A DNA stretch of 48,822 nt, taken from positions 1-48,822 of the forward strand of contig QHUS01000062.1 in NCBI GenBank assembly GCA_003222035.1. Reading direction: 5' to 3'. A program made the position numbers and the translations under genes. The notes beneath the pieces were generated by a model. That model was given only the letters and a program-made list of their open reading frames with translations, was not told where the DNA came from and made no database searches. Below are positions 35,603 through 44,349 of the stretch, piece by piece. This DNA comes from Gemmatimonadota bacterium. GTDB lineage: Bacteria; Gemmatimonadota; Gemmatimonadetes; Gemmatimonadales; GWC2-71-9. Position 1 is the first letter of the stretch. Each line of letters begins with the position of its first letter.

Positions 35603-36057
35603 CCTCTGACTCGCTCTCGCGCTACGAGCCCGCGGAGCCCCTCCCGGGTCCCCCCTCCCCCCCGGTGTCGGAGCGGTCGCGGGGCGTGGCGTTGGGGTTG
35701 GCGGTCGTGGGAGGGTGGTGCGGGCTGCACCGCTTCTACACCGGCCGCACCCAGAGCGGAATCTGGATGCTCTTGACGCTCGGCGGCCTGGGGATGTGGT
35801 ACCTGTACGACGTCGTGGTGGTGGCGGCGGGGGATTTCCGCGACCGCGACGGGCGGCGCGTGGTGCGGTGGGAGGTATCCGAGACCGCCGCCGCCGCGGC
35901 TGCAGGGGTCGGGGGGGAGTCCGGCGGCCGCCTCACGGACGTCGAGGACCGGCTGCTCGGCTTGGAGACACAAGTCAGCGAGCTGGCCGAACGGCTCGAT
36001 TTCGCGGAGCGGTTGCTGGCACAGGCGCGGGAGCGGGGGGCAGTACCCAAAGGATAG
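35599..36057 (+). CDS. TM2-domain membrane protein with a coiled-coil tail
   Basis: A 152-residue protein. Residues of about 30-80 form a TM2 domain, two helices with a short turn (VALGLAVVGGWCGLHRFYTG then GIWMLLTLGGLGMWYLYDVV). The second half is a basic loop, a low-complexity alanine stretch and a coiled coil (LTDVEDRLLGLETQVSELAE). TM2 proteins are widespread but their function is poorly known. The GTG start overlaps the thioredoxin stop as GTGA, so it belongs to the same transcript. The weak ribosome site is compatible with coupling. Confidence 0.82.
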   Translation: MTSDSLSRYEPAEPLPGPPSPPVSERSRGVALGLAVVGGWCGLHRFYTGRTQSGIWMLLTLGGLGMWYLYDVVVVAAGDFRDRDGRRVVRWEVSETAAAAAAGVGGESGGRLTDVEDRLLGLETQVSELAERLDFAERLLAQARERGAVPKG

Positions 36058-36104
36058 TTTCATGACGGCTTTGTGATTCCTTACGACCGTCAACCTTCGT
36101 ATTC

Positions 36105-36114
36105 AACGATCGTT
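36105..36114. promoter_or_regulatory. Short palindrome upstream of pntA
   Basis: A perfect 10-bp palindrome, AACGATCGTT, lies 15 bases before the pntA ATG. It could be an operator or chance; no spacing to promoter boxes could be established. Confidence 0.25.
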
Positions 36115-36129
36115 ACAGCCGAGGGCAGG

Positions 36130-37236
36130 ATGAAGCTTGGGGTCCCGAAGGAGACCGCAGCCGGCGAGCGCCGTGTGTCTCTGACACCGGAGGTCGCGGG
36201 ACGGCTTGTGAAGTCCGGTCTGGTCGTGGTTGTGGAGCGTGGCGCCGGTGAGGCCGCCTCGTTCGGTGACGACGCCTTCCGCGCCGCCGGGGCGACGGCG
36301 TCGGCATCCGTCGGGGATGTCTTCGAGCAGAGCGACGTGGTCTTGAAGGTCCAGCCGCCCTCGGTCGAGGAGGCCCGGCGCCTCCGCGAGGGGAGCGCGC
36401 TCGTCGCCGTATTCCAGCCTGCGGCAGAGAAGGAGAGCATCTCGCAGCTGGCCGCCCGCAAGGTGACCGCCTTCAGCCTCGCCTTGCTCCCGCGCATCAC
36501 ACGCGCCCAAGCGATGGATGTGCTGTCGTCGCAGGCGACGGTGGCGGGGTACAAGGCGGTCCTGCTCGCCGCCGCGGCGACCGGTCGGTTCTTCCCGATG
36601 CTCGTGACGGCGGCCGGGACCGTGGCGCCGGCCCGGGTGGTGGTCCTGGGCGCGGGGGTCGCCGGGCTGCAGGCCATCGCCACGGCGCGCCGTCTCGGCG
36701 CCGTCGTATCGGCCTTCGACGTGCGTCCTGCGGTCAAGGAGCAGGTCGAGAGCCTCGGCGCCAAGTTCCTGGAGATGGACATCGGCGAGCATGCCGAGAC
36801 GGCCGGTGGGTACGCCAAGGAGCTGTCCGAGGAGACTCACCGCCGCGAGCTCGCCTTCATCGCGCAGCAGCTGAAGGATGCGGATGTCGTGGTGACGACC
36901 GCCGCGATTCCGGGAAAGCGCGCGCCGATCCTCATCACCGCCGAGGCGGTCCGGGGGATGAAGCTGGGCGCGGTGATCGTGGATCTCGCCGTCGAGACCG
37001 GCGGCAACTGCGAGCTGGCGCGGCCCGGTGAAGATGTGCTCGAGCACGGCGTCCGCATTCTCGGGCCGCTCAATCTGCCGAGCACGATGCCGTATCACGC
37101 GAGTCAGATGTACGCCCGCAACATCTCGACGTTCGTGTCGCACGTCGTGAAGGACGGCGCGCTACGGCTCGACTTCGCGGACGAAATCATTCGGGACACA
37201 TGCGTGACCCACGCCGGGGAGGTACGGAAGCCATGA
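36130..37236 (+). CDS. pntA: NAD(P) transhydrogenase subunit alpha part 1 (PntA, NAD-binding)
   Basis: A 368-residue protein. It starts MKLGVPKETAAGERRVSLTP, the standard start of the PntAA/alanine dehydrogenase family. The Rossmann loop VLGAGVAGLQAIATARRLGA is near residues 174-193. LTAEAVRGM-like and NLPSTMPYHASQMYARNIST sequences follow. This is domain I of the proton-translocating transhydrogenase, which binds NAD(H). As in Rhodospirillum and many others, the enzyme is split over three genes. The ATG has GAGGG eight bases upstream. The stop overlaps the next ATG as ATGA. Confidence 0.94.
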   Translation: MKLGVPKETAAGERRVSLTPEVAGRLVKSGLVVVVERGAGEAASFGDDAFRAAGATASASVGDVFEQSDVVLKVQPPSVEEARRLREGSALVAVFQPAAEKESISQLAARKVTAFSLALLPRITRAQAMDVLSSQATVAGYKAVLLAAAATGRFFPMLVTAAGTVAPARVVVLGAGVAGLQAIATARRLGAVVSAFDVRPAVKEQVESLGAKFLEMDIGEHAETAGGYAKELSEETHRRELAFIAQQLKDADVVVTTAAIPGKRAPILITAEAVRGMKLGAVIVDLAVETGGNCELARPGEDVLEHGVRILGPLNLPSTMPYHASQMYARNISTFVSHVVKDGALRLDFADEIIRDTCVTHAGEVRKP

Positions 37237-37511
37237 CCGACTACTGGTCGATGTTGTTCGTCTTCGTGCTCGCGACGTTCATCGGGTTGGGCGTGATCCG
37301 CCGGGTCTCCCGGCTGCTGTACACGCCGCTCATGTCGCTCACGAACGCCATCTCGGCCATCGCCGTGGTCGGGTCGATCGTGGTCGCCGGCGCCGACTAC
37401 CCGTTGACGATCCGCATCCTGGGTGGCGTGGCGTTGTTCGCCTCGATGACGAACATCGTGAGCGGCTTCCTGATCACGGACCGCATGCTGAAGATGTTCA
37501 AGAAGCAATGA
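37233..37511 (+). CDS. NAD(P) transhydrogenase subunit alpha part 2 (membrane)
   Basis: A 92-residue membrane protein with three helices: MLFVFVLATFIGLGVIRRV, NAISAIAVVGSIVVAG and ILGGVALFASMTNIVSGFL. This is the small domain II segment of the split transhydrogenase, usually named PntAB. It lies between pntA and pntB and shares ATGA overlaps with both. Together with PntB helices it forms the proton channel. Confidence 0.92.
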   Translation: MTDYWSMLFVFVLATFIGLGVIRRVSRLLYTPLMSLTNAISAIAVVGSIVVAGADYPLTIRILGGVALFASMTNIVSGFLITDRMLKMFKKQ

Positions 37512-38842
37512 CCCACGCCGTCGCTCAGCTCGCCGCTGTCCTGGCGACCGCGCTGTTCATATTCTCACTGCACTGGATGAATGACCCGAAGACCGCCCGC
37601 CGCGGGGTGGCGGCGGGGGTGACGGGCATGCTGGTGGCGGTCGTGGCGACGTGGATCCAGCCGGAAATCATCCACCACGGCTGGGTGGCGCTCGCGATCG
37701 TCGCCGGGTTCATCGTGGGCGTGCCATTATCGCTCGTGCCGCTCACCGCGGTGCCTCAGCGGACGGCGCTGTCCCACGCGTTCGGGGGGCTCGCCGCCGG
37801 TCTGGTCGGAACCGCCGAGTACTTCCTGGGCCTGACGGAGCACCCCGCGGAGCTTACGGCGTTTCGCATGAGCGCCATCGTGGCCGAAGTCATTCTGGGG
37901 TTCCTGACCTTCACGGGGAGCTTGATGGCCGCGGGCAAGCTGCAGGAGGTCAAGTGGATTCCCCAGCGGCCCGTAACGTACCCCGGACAGAACGTCGTCA
38001 ATATCGGCGTCCTCGTGATCGCCGCGGCCCTGGGCGTGGCCGTGGTCGTGAACCCCACCGCACCGTGGTCGGCCCAGGCGTTCTCCGGCGTGGTCGGGCT
38101 GGCCGTGCTGTTCGGGGTGCTGTTCATCATCCCGATCGGCGGCGCGGATATGCCCACGGTCATCTCGATCTTGAACTCGTACGCCGGCCTGTCGGCGGTG
38201 GCGATGGGGTTCGTACTCAACAACAAACTGCTCGTGACGGCGGGCGCGCTCGACGGCTCGAGCGGTCTCATTCTCTCGATCATCATGTGCCGGGCGATGA
38301 ACCGGTCGTTCACCAACGTCCTGTTTGGCGCGTTCGGCACGGTGCAGCAGGCGAAAGCGCTCGGTGAGCAAAAGGCTTGGAAGGAAGAGACGGTGGAGGG
38401 CGCGGACCAGCTGCTGGAGCAGGCCCGGCTCGTGGTCGTCATCCCGGGATACGGCATGGCCGTGGCGCAGGCCCAGCACAAGGTGCGGGAGTTGTACGAC
38501 CAGCTGATCAAGCGGGGGGTCACGGTCAAGTTCGCCATCCATCCGGTCGCGGGGCGGATGCCGGGCCACATGAACGTGCTGCTGGCGGAAGCGAACATTC
38601 CCTATACGGCGCTGGTCGAGATGGAGGAGATCAACCCGGAGATGCCGCAGTGCGACGTGGCGCTCGTGATCGGCGCGAACGACGTCGTGAACCCCGCCGC
38701 CCGCTACGTCAAGGACAGTCCGATCTATGGCATGCCCATCATCGACGCGGACAAAGCCCGGACGGTCCTCGCGATCAAGCGCAGCAAGAAACCGCAGCGG
38801 GCTGCACTAGGCCCGGTCACTTCACCCGCAGACCGCCCTTGA
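37508..38842 (+). CDS. pntB: NAD(P) transhydrogenase subunit beta (PntB)
   Basis: A 444-residue protein. The first about 270 residues are multiple membrane helices with VGVPLSLVPL-like segments. The C-terminal domain III binds NADP(H), with GYGMAVAQAQHKVREL and HPVAGRMPGHMNVLLAEA. This fits the beta subunit of the proton-pumping transhydrogenase, which makes NADPH from NADH using the proton gradient. It starts inside the stop of the alpha-2 gene (ATGA). Its last 26 bases overlap the end of the converging amidohydrolase gene. Confidence 0.94.
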   Translation: MTHAVAQLAAVLATALFIFSLHWMNDPKTARRGVAAGVTGMLVAVVATWIQPEIIHHGWVALAIVAGFIVGVPLSLVPLTAVPQRTALSHAFGGLAAGLVGTAEYFLGLTEHPAELTAFRMSAIVAEVILGFLTFTGSLMAAGKLQEVKWIPQRPVTYPGQNVVNIGVLVIAAALGVAVVVNPTAPWSAQAFSGVVGLAVLFGVLFIIPIGGADMPTVISILNSYAGLSAVAMGFVLNNKLLVTAGALDGSSGLILSIIMCRAMNRSFTNVLFGAFGTVQQAKALGEQKAWKEETVEGADQLLEQARLVVVIPGYGMAVAQAQHKVRELYDQLIKRGVTVKFAIHPVAGRMPGHMNVLLAEANIPYTALVEMEEINPEMPQCDVALVIGANDVVNPAARYVKDSPIYGMPIIDADKARTVLAIKRSKKPQRAALGPVTSPADRP

Positions 38843-40127
38843 TCACGATGTCGACGTGCTGCAGCAGGTCGATGTCGTGCAGCACGTCTCCGCGCACGGC
38901 GATCACGTCGGCGTAGCGGCCCGGCGCCAGGGTGCCGAGGTCCTGCTCCTTCTTCAGGAACCGCGCCGGCCAGCGCGTGGCGCCCAGGATCGCCTCCATC
39001 GGGGTCGCGCCGAGGCGCACCCACGTCGCCAGCTCCCGCCACGTCGCGTCGGAATGGAAGTTCCCGGGCGTCCCCGCATCGGTCCCGATGAGCATGGTCA
39101 CTCCGGTCGAGCGGAGCTGCTCGAACTTGTGCGCGAGCGTGGGAATGCGACGGCGCGTCAGCAGGAAGTAGGGCAGGGCGGCATACCCCTGCAGGGAGCG
39201 CGTGATGTCGCGCACCACGTCGGCGGGCAGGCCCTCCTGCCACGCGGGATCGTCCAGCCGCTCCGGGAACGAGTCGGCGGTGTACGGGAACAGAAACAGC
39301 GGCGCGATCGTGGGGGTCCAGTAGAGCGCCGCGTTGCGCCGCCGCAGACCCTCGAGGATGTCCTCCGGATAGCCGGGCTCGGTGCCGAGTCCCGTGTGCT
39401 CGAAGCAATCCACGCCGTACTTGAGTCCGAGGCGGATCTCCGCCTCGCGGTGCGCGTGCGCCACGACCGGGAGGCCGGCTGCGTGCGCCGCCTCCACCAC
39501 CGCCGCCACCTCCGGCTCCGTCATCTGGTCCTGATCGATGAGCTTGATGACGTCCACCCCGGCCTGGGCGAGTTGTTTGACCTTGGCCCGGGCGTCGTCC
39601 GGGCCATTCACGCCCCAGCGGAAGCCGGCTTCGTACGGGGAATAGGGCGCGTGCTGGATGAAGGGGCCGGAGACGAAGAGCCGCGGCCCGGGGATCTCGC
39701 CCCGCGCGATCCGCCGCTTCACGGCCATGATGTCCTCGAGCCGGGCGCCCAGGTCGCGCGCCGTCGTCACGCCGGCGAGAAGCAGTTGCTTCGCCGCCGC
39801 GGGCATGATCTCCTTCTGGAACCGGCCGCGGTACGTCGTATCCCAATGCTCGTAGTCGCCGTGGCCCACGGTCATCATGTGGACGTGCATGTCGGCGAGC
39901 CCCGGGAGCACGCTCATTCCCTCGGTCGAGATCACCCGGACGCCGGTGGGGACGGCGATGTCGGTCTTTCGACCCACCGCGACGATCCGCTCGCCCGCAA
40001 TGAGCACCACGCCGTTCTCGATCGCCGGTCCCCCGTAGCCGTCGATCACCCGTCCTCCGACGAGGGCGAGCGTGGGTTGCTGCGTCTGGAAGAGGGCGGC
40101 ACAGCGCAGTGCCAGTAGGGCGTTCAT
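38817..40127 (-). CDS. Amidohydrolase (third in the window)
   Basis: A 436-residue amidohydrolase. Metal-ligand positions are His 81 and His 83 (LPGLADMHVHM), a Lys in VDVIKLIDQDQ, His in VVAHAHREAE, His in CFEHTGLG and Asp in IGTDAGTPGN. The first ten residues are weakly hydrophobic (MNALLALRCAAL), so export is uncertain. The substrate is unknown. Its start overlaps the end of the glycosyltransferase gene as ATGA. It is the last gene of a four-gene minus-strand run from 43573. It converges with pntB with a 26-base overlap. Confidence 0.9.
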   Translation of the reverse strand: MNALLALRCAALFQTQQPTLALVGGRVIDGYGGPAIENGVVLIAGERIVAVGRKTDIAVPTGVRVISTEGMSVLPGLADMHVHMMTVGHGDYEHWDTTYRGRFQKEIMPAAAKQLLLAGVTTARDLGARLEDIMAVKRRIARGEIPGPRLFVSGPFIQHAPYSPYEAGFRWGVNGPDDARAKVKQLAQAGVDVIKLIDQDQMTEPEVAAVVEAAHAAGLPVVAHAHREAEIRLGLKYGVDCFEHTGLGTEPGYPEDILEGLRRRNAALYWTPTIAPLFLFPYTADSFPERLDDPAWQEGLPADVVRDITRSLQGYAALPYFLLTRRRIPTLAHKFEQLRSTGVTMLIGTDAGTPGNFHSDATWRELATWVRLGATPMEAILGATRWPARFLKKEQDLGTLAPGRYADVIAVRGDVLHDIDLLQHVDIVIKGGLRVK

Positions 40128-41212
40128 AACGCCTCCAAGGCTTCACCGTAGTCCCGCACCATCCGGTCCACCGAGTACCGCTCGACCGCCCGCCGCCGCG
40201 CCGCCGCGCCCAGCGCCGCCCGACGGTCGGAGTCGTGCAACAGGCTGTCCAGCAGGCGCGTGAACGTGTCCGGGTCTTCCGGGGGTGCCAGCACCCCCGC
40301 GTCGCCCAGCAGCTCGGGCGTGCCCCCACCAGCCGCGGCGAGGATCGGTCGCCCGCACGCCAGGGCTTCGATCAGCGACAGCGCAAACACCTCGTCAGGA
40401 CGGGTATGCACCACGCACGTGGCCGCTCCGTACGCGCCGACCAGCTCCGCCGGCTCGAGCTGGCCGAGGAACCGGACGTCCACGCCCAGCCGGTGCGCTT
40501 GTGCCCGGAGCGAGTCTTCGAGGACGCCCGAGCCGCACAGCGCGAGCGGCGCGCGCTGGGGCAGCCGCGAAACACTCTCGAGCAGCAGGTCCCAGCGCTT
40601 CTCGATCTCCAGCGCTCCGACGCCTACGAGGAGCGGACCGTCCCCCAGGCCGTGCCGCTCCCGAAATGCGCGCCCCAGAGCCCCGGTCTCATCCGGCCGA
40701 AAGAGTGCGCAATCTACGCCGTTGGGGATCACGCGGCGCCCTGCGCGGCGCATGAACGATGCCTCCCGTAACGCGCTTTGGGCGAGCTGCTCCGTGAGGA
40801 ACACGGTCAGGGCCACCCGCCGGAACGCGAGGCGCGTCAGCAGGTCGCGCGGTGGGCGCGGCGTACTGATGCAGTACACGACCCGGAGGGGTCGCCCGAG
40901 AGCCGCGGCGGCGGCCAGCCTGATGTCGCGCGCTCGATCCACGACGACGATGTCGGCGGCGAGCCCGTCCCCACCCCGTGACTCCGGGCCGCCGAGCGCC
41001 CGCCGCAGCGCTCGCGCGCTGGCGAAGCTCGTATGCGCGACCGGCAGGCGGCGCACGCTCACGCCGCGGGCGCGAAACCCGCTCGCCAGCCGCTCGTACG
41101 CGACCAATGCCGTCGTGACGTGCCCGCGGGCCGCCAATCCGCGGCCGAGTTCGGCAAACACCGTGCTCGAGCCACGCCAGAAGCGGCTCGACGTCAGCAA
41201 CGCGATGCGCAG
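40124..41212 (-). CDS. GT4-family glycosyltransferase, start uncertain
   Basis: A protein of about 362 residues in the glycogen-phosphorylase-like GT-B fold. The N-terminus RIALLTSSRFWRGSSTVFAE and the middle VIPNGVDCALF are typical of GT4. The C-terminal nucleotide-sugar site reads EVFALSLIEALACGRPILAA. It probably adds a sugar to a cell-surface glycan. The obvious start would be a CTG at 41212 (giving LRIALLTSS). ATA at 41227, overlapping the peptidase stop, and GTG at 41269, inside the peptidase gene, are other options. No ribosome site is visible at any of them. The stop overlaps the next ATG. Confidence 0.8.
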   Translation of the reverse strand: MRIALLTSSRFWRGSSTVFAELGRGLAARGHVTTALVAYERLASGFRARGVSVRRLPVAHTSFASARALRRALGGPESRGGDGLAADIVVVDRARDIRLAAAAALGRPLRVVYCISTPRPPRDLLTRLAFRRVALTVFLTEQLAQSALREASFMRRAGRRVIPNGVDCALFRPDETGALGRAFRERHGLGDGPLLVGVGALEIEKRWDLLLESVSRLPQRAPLALCGSGVLEDSLRAQAHRLGVDVRFLGQLEPAELVGAYGAATCVVHTRPDEVFALSLIEALACGRPILAAAGGGTPELLGDAGVLAPPEDPDTFTRLLDSLLHDSDRRAALGAAARRRAVERYSVDRMVRDYGEALEAL

Positions 41213-41223
41213 CCCGCGGGTGG

Positions 41224-43137
41224 CTATCGGGGGGGGGAGGGCGGGGGGGGAGGCGAGACCGGAGGCCACCGGTTGTTGGTGCGGTCGATGTCCGGGTAGA
41301 TCCCGCGTGGGTCGACCATGACGCCCGTGACACGTCTGGTCGTGGGCACGCGCGCCGTAAATCGGCTGCCCAGGTTCCACATCTCGATGGGGAGGTCGAG
41401 CGTGTCGCCCGTGTCGTCCGCGTAGCGCAGCGCGAGGGTCACCGGGAGGACCATCTGCCCGCGATTCGACAAGTGGACGAGCACCGTGTCGCCGGCTGTG
41501 GTCACGGAATCGATCGCTTGATCGAGACGCGCCGTCGTGTACACCCACGCGCGCCAGAACCAATCCAGGTCCCGCCCGGACATGCTCTCCATGGTACGGA
41601 AGAAGTCCGCGGGCTGCGGGTGCTTGAACGTCCAGCGACGCACGTACTCCCGTAACGCGCGCTCGAACGTCTCCTTCCCGAGCACCTCGTCCCGCAGCAC
41701 CGTGAGCATCAACGCCGGCTTCTGATACGCCGTCCACGCGAGGTCGCGCGACTCGACGGGCTTCGTGATCAGCGGTTGTTCGTTGCCGGGTACCGCCGAG
41801 ATCTGATAATCGGTGAGCAGCTCGCGGCGTACGGTGTCACCGTAGGCGGTCCCCCGGAAGTATCCCTCGGCCGACCCGTAGTCGATGAACGTGTTGAATC
41901 CCTCGTCCATCCAGGGGTACCGGCGCTCGTCCGAGCCCACCATCATCGGAAACCATTCGTGGCCGAACTCGTGCGTGAGCACCCAGTACTGGTCCTCTCG
42001 CTTCTCGATCGCGGGGACGAACGTGAGCATCGGGTACTCCATGCCCTCGACCAGGCCTTCGACGGTGGTGGCGTGGGGCCACGGATACTTCCCCCACGTC
42101 TCGCTGAAATGCTTGATCGTGAACCAGGCCATCTTGTTGGCTTCTTCCCACGGCGTCGCGCCCGGCCGGTACATGGTCTGAATCAGGATGCCGCTCCAGC
42201 TCGACGCGTCCCAGCGGTAATCGGGAGACGCGGCCCAGGCGAAGTCCCGCACCCGGGTGGCGGTGATGTGCCAGGTCTTCGAGCCGGCGGGACGCTCTGC
42301 GCTGCGCGCGGTGGCCTCCGCCCTCGTCACGATCTGCACGGGCTGGCTGGAGCTCCGGGCTCGCGCCAGCCGGGCGCGCATGGCTGGGGTCCACACCGCG
42401 AGCGGGTTTCGCATGGTCCCTGTCGCGGCAACGAGGAACCCCGCCGGCAGCGTGAGCGTGACGTCGAAGTCGCCGTATTCGAGGTAGAACTCCCCGGCGC
42501 CGATGTAGGGCAGGGGATTCCATCCGTGTACGTCGTCGTACACGACCATCCGCGGGTACCATTGGCCGATCTCGTACAGCCGGTTTCCGATGCGCCCCAT
42601 GCGCCCGCCGCCGTATGGCGGCACCGGGAAATGCCAGGCGACGTCGAAGTCGATCGTTCCCCGGGGCGCCAGGGGGCGGGAGGGAGGGAGCTCGACCCGC
42701 ATCATCGTCCCGTATTCGGTCCGCCGGAGCTCCGCTCCGGCTGCGCGAAATCGCTCGATCGTGATCCCGCCGATGAACCCCTTGCCGGTGAAGTCGAACA
42801 CGGCACCGCCCGCGAAGTGCAGCGGCGGCTGGTTAAGCGCATAGGTGACGCTGTTCTTGGCGAAGAGGTTCTGCTCGATTTGGACCCACACGAAGGTGAG
42901 CGTGTCGGGGGAATGATTCTCGTAATGAATGCGCTCGGTTCCACGGATCACCGAGCTCGCCGTGTCGAGTGTCGCGCGGATCACGTAATCGGCGCGCTGC
43001 TGCCAGTAGTCCGGGCCCGGCGCGCCCGACGCGCCGCGCACGCGATTCGGTGCGGGAAGGGGGAGCGCGCGAAAGGGGGAGGAATCGCCGACCTGCGCGT
43101 GCAGCGCGAACAGGGTGGCGGTGACGATCTGCAGCAA
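41224..43137 (-). CDS. M1-family metallopeptidase (aminopeptidase N-like), exported
   Basis: A 637-residue protein. GMEYP at residues 365-369 stands for the M1 GxMEN motif. HEFGH (389-393) with Glu 412 in WMDEGFN gives the HExxHx18E zinc site. A short hydrophobic start (LQIVTATLFALHAQ) suggests export. The N-terminal beta domain (about 45-300) is complete. The tail is proline-rich. M1 enzymes remove N-terminal amino acids from peptides. The start is a TTG at 43137, four bases after the VOC stop; it lacks a clear ribosome site and could be read as coupled. Confidence 0.9.
   Translation of the reverse strand: MLQIVTATLFALHAQVGDSSPFRALPLPAPNRVRGASGAPGPDYWQQRADYVIRATLDTASSVIRGTERIHYENHSPDTLTFVWVQIEQNLFAKNSVTYALNQPPLHFAGGAVFDFTGKGFIGGITIERFRAAGAELRRTEYGTMMRVELPPSRPLAPRGTIDFDVAWHFPVPPYGGGRMGRIGNRLYEIGQWYPRMVVYDDVHGWNPLPYIGAGEFYLEYGDFDVTLTLPAGFLVAATGTMRNPLAVWTPAMRARLARARSSSQPVQIVTRAEATARSAERPAGSKTWHITATRVRDFAWAASPDYRWDASSWSGILIQTMYRPGATPWEEANKMAWFTIKHFSETWGKYPWPHATTVEGLVEGMEYPMLTFVPAIEKREDQYWVLTHEFGHEWFPMMVGSDERRYPWMDEGFNTFIDYGSAEGYFRGTAYGDTVRRELLTDYQISAVPGNEQPLITKPVESRDLAWTAYQKPALMLTVLRDEVLGKETFERALREYVRRWTFKHPQPADFFRTMESMSGRDLDWFWRAWVYTTARLDQAIDSVTTAGDTVLVHLSNRGQMVLPVTLALRYADDTGDTLDLPIEMWNLGSRFTARVPTTRRVTGVMVDPRGIYPDIDRTNNRWPPVSPPPPPSPPR
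41229..41250 (+). other. G-quadruplex-forming G-runs at the M1 peptidase 3' end
   Basis: The plus strand carries runs of 9, 3 and 8 Gs split by one A and one C, right at the peptidase stop. On the coding strand it encodes the proline-rich tail PPPPPSPPR. It resembles the G-rich end of the ClC gene at 25624-25648. Confidence 0.5.
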
Positions 43138-43141
43138 CGAC

Positions 43142-43573
43142 TTACTCTTGAATCACGGTGATCTTAAAGCCGTCGGGATCGCTCACGGCGAACGCCCAGT
43201 CGCCCCACGGCGTTTCTGCCGGATCGCGATCGAGCGGCCAGCCCCTTTCCTTGATCCGTGCGGCGATCGTGATGATGTCTTGAACCGTGGCCACCCACAG
43301 CCGAAAGCCCGCGCCCTTCGTGCGGTCCGCGCCCTTCGCGAGGTCATCCTGGCCGAGCATGATATCGCAGGTCCCTGCCTTCATCTGGATGCCGCGCACC
43401 TTGCCCCCGTCCTCCCAGCGCTGCCCGACGATGAACCCCAGCACGTCGCGATACCACGCCACGCTCTTGTCCAGATCGGTCACCGTGAAGGACGCGGCCA
43501 TGGACCGGAGCCGCAGCGTCTCCGGCTGCTGGCGCGCGGGACGCGACGCCGGGCGTTTCTTCCTCGTGGACAT
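43142..43573 (-). CDS. VOC-family (glyoxalase/bleomycin-resistance-like) protein
   Basis: A 143-residue protein. A basic, disordered N-terminus (STRKKRPASRPARQQPET) precedes the VOC domain. The domain has ASFTVTDLDKSVAWYRDVLG and ends FAVSDPDGFKITVIQE; the Glu at the end is often a metal ligand in the superfamily. Many functions occur in this fold, so no substrate is given. I chose the ATG at 43573, with GCGAGG eight bases before it; the frame is open further up without protein-like sequence. First gene of the minus-strand run that includes the M1 peptidase, glycosyltransferase and amidohydrolase. Confidence 0.83.
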   Translation of the reverse strand: MSTRKKRPASRPARQQPETLRLRSMAASFTVTDLDKSVAWYRDVLGFIVGQRWEDGGKVRGIQMKAGTCDIMLGQDDLAKGADRTKGAGFRLWVATVQDIITIAARIKERGWPLDRDPAETPWGDWAFAVSDPDGFKITVIQE

Positions 43574-43675
43574 CCTCGAATCCTCGCTCTCTCGGGAGGG
43601 GAGTGTTCCCAAGCGTAGCGTCCCCGAGGCGGTTCCGCCAGATTTCCCGTCCTCACCTGCAGCGGAGTCGAAACG

Positions 43676-44104
43676 ATGCCCACGAGTCAAGCGACGGCGG
43701 TCTGGGAAGGGAAGCTGAAAGACGGAAAGGGGACGTTCACCGCCGCGAGCGGCGCGTTCAGCGGTCCCTATACCTTCGCAACGCGCTTCGAAGGGAAGAA
43801 GGGAACCAATCCCGAAGAGCTGATAGCTGCCGCGCACGCAGCGTGCCTGAGTATGGCGCTGTCGGCCGGCCTGGAGAAGGCCGGCAAGCCCGCAACGCGG
43901 ATCGAGACCCAGGCCGCCTGCACCATGGAGATGGTCGACGGGACCCCCACGATCACGCGCATGCAGCTCACGGTGCGGGGGAAGGTGCCCGGCCTCGACG
44001 CGGCCGGCTTCCAGAAGGCTGCGGAGGAGGCGAAAGCAGGGTGTCCGGTGTCGCGGGCGCTGAAAGGCATTCCCCAGATCACGCTGGACGCGCGGCTGGG
44101 GTGA
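43676..44104 (+). CDS. OsmC-family peroxiredoxin-like protein
   Basis: A 142-residue OsmC-like protein. The two redox cysteines are visible in AAHAACLSMAL and AGCPVSRALKG. The KGTNPEELIAAAHAACLSMA stretch is the family signature. Members reduce organic hydroperoxides using lipoyl or thiol donors. GGAG lies eight bases before the ATG. The stop overlaps the following GTG as GTGA, joining it to the GIY-YIG gene. It is divergent from the VOC gene, with 102 bases between. Confidence 0.9.
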   Translation: MPTSQATAVWEGKLKDGKGTFTAASGAFSGPYTFATRFEGKKGTNPEELIAAAHAACLSMALSAGLEKAGKPATRIETQAACTMEMVDGTPTITRMQLTVRGKVPGLDAAGFQKAAEEAKAGCPVSRALKGIPQITLDARLG

Positions 44105-44349
44105 GCTGGACCGTCTACATGCTACGGTGCCGCGACGGCTCTCTCTATACCGGCATCACCAACGACCTCCCGACGCGTCTCGAGCGGCATCGAGCGGGGA
44201 CAGCGAGTGCGTACACGCACTCGCGACGCCCCGTGCGGCTGGTTTATCAGGAGCGCCAGCCCGATCGATCGGCGGCGCTGCGACGAGAGGCCGCGCTGCG
44301 CCGGCTGTCACGCGCCGCGAAGCTCGCCCTCCTGCGCCGAGTCGAATGA
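44101..44349 (+). CDS. GIY-YIG nuclease-domain protein (UPF0213/YhbQ-like)
   Basis: An 82-residue single-domain protein. VYMLRCRDGSLYTGITNDLP corresponds to the GIY-YIG core, with the VYM and YTG pair. The R in LPTRLERHRAGTAS and the E in YQERQPDRSAALRREAAL are at the expected catalytic positions. The small stand-alone members are called YhbQ or UPF0213; their role, probably in DNA repair, is not well known. The GTG overlaps the OsmC stop, and its own stop overlaps the next ATG (ATGA). Confidence 0.88.
   Translation: MSWTVYMLRCRDGSLYTGITNDLPTRLERHRAGTASAYTHSRRPVRLVYQERQPDRSAALRREAALRRLSRAAKLALLRRVE

Noticed and set aside
41269..41737. The long upstream part of the glycosyltransferase frame
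   Set aside because: It overlaps the M1 peptidase C-terminus in another frame; the GT4 fold starts at RIALLTSS.
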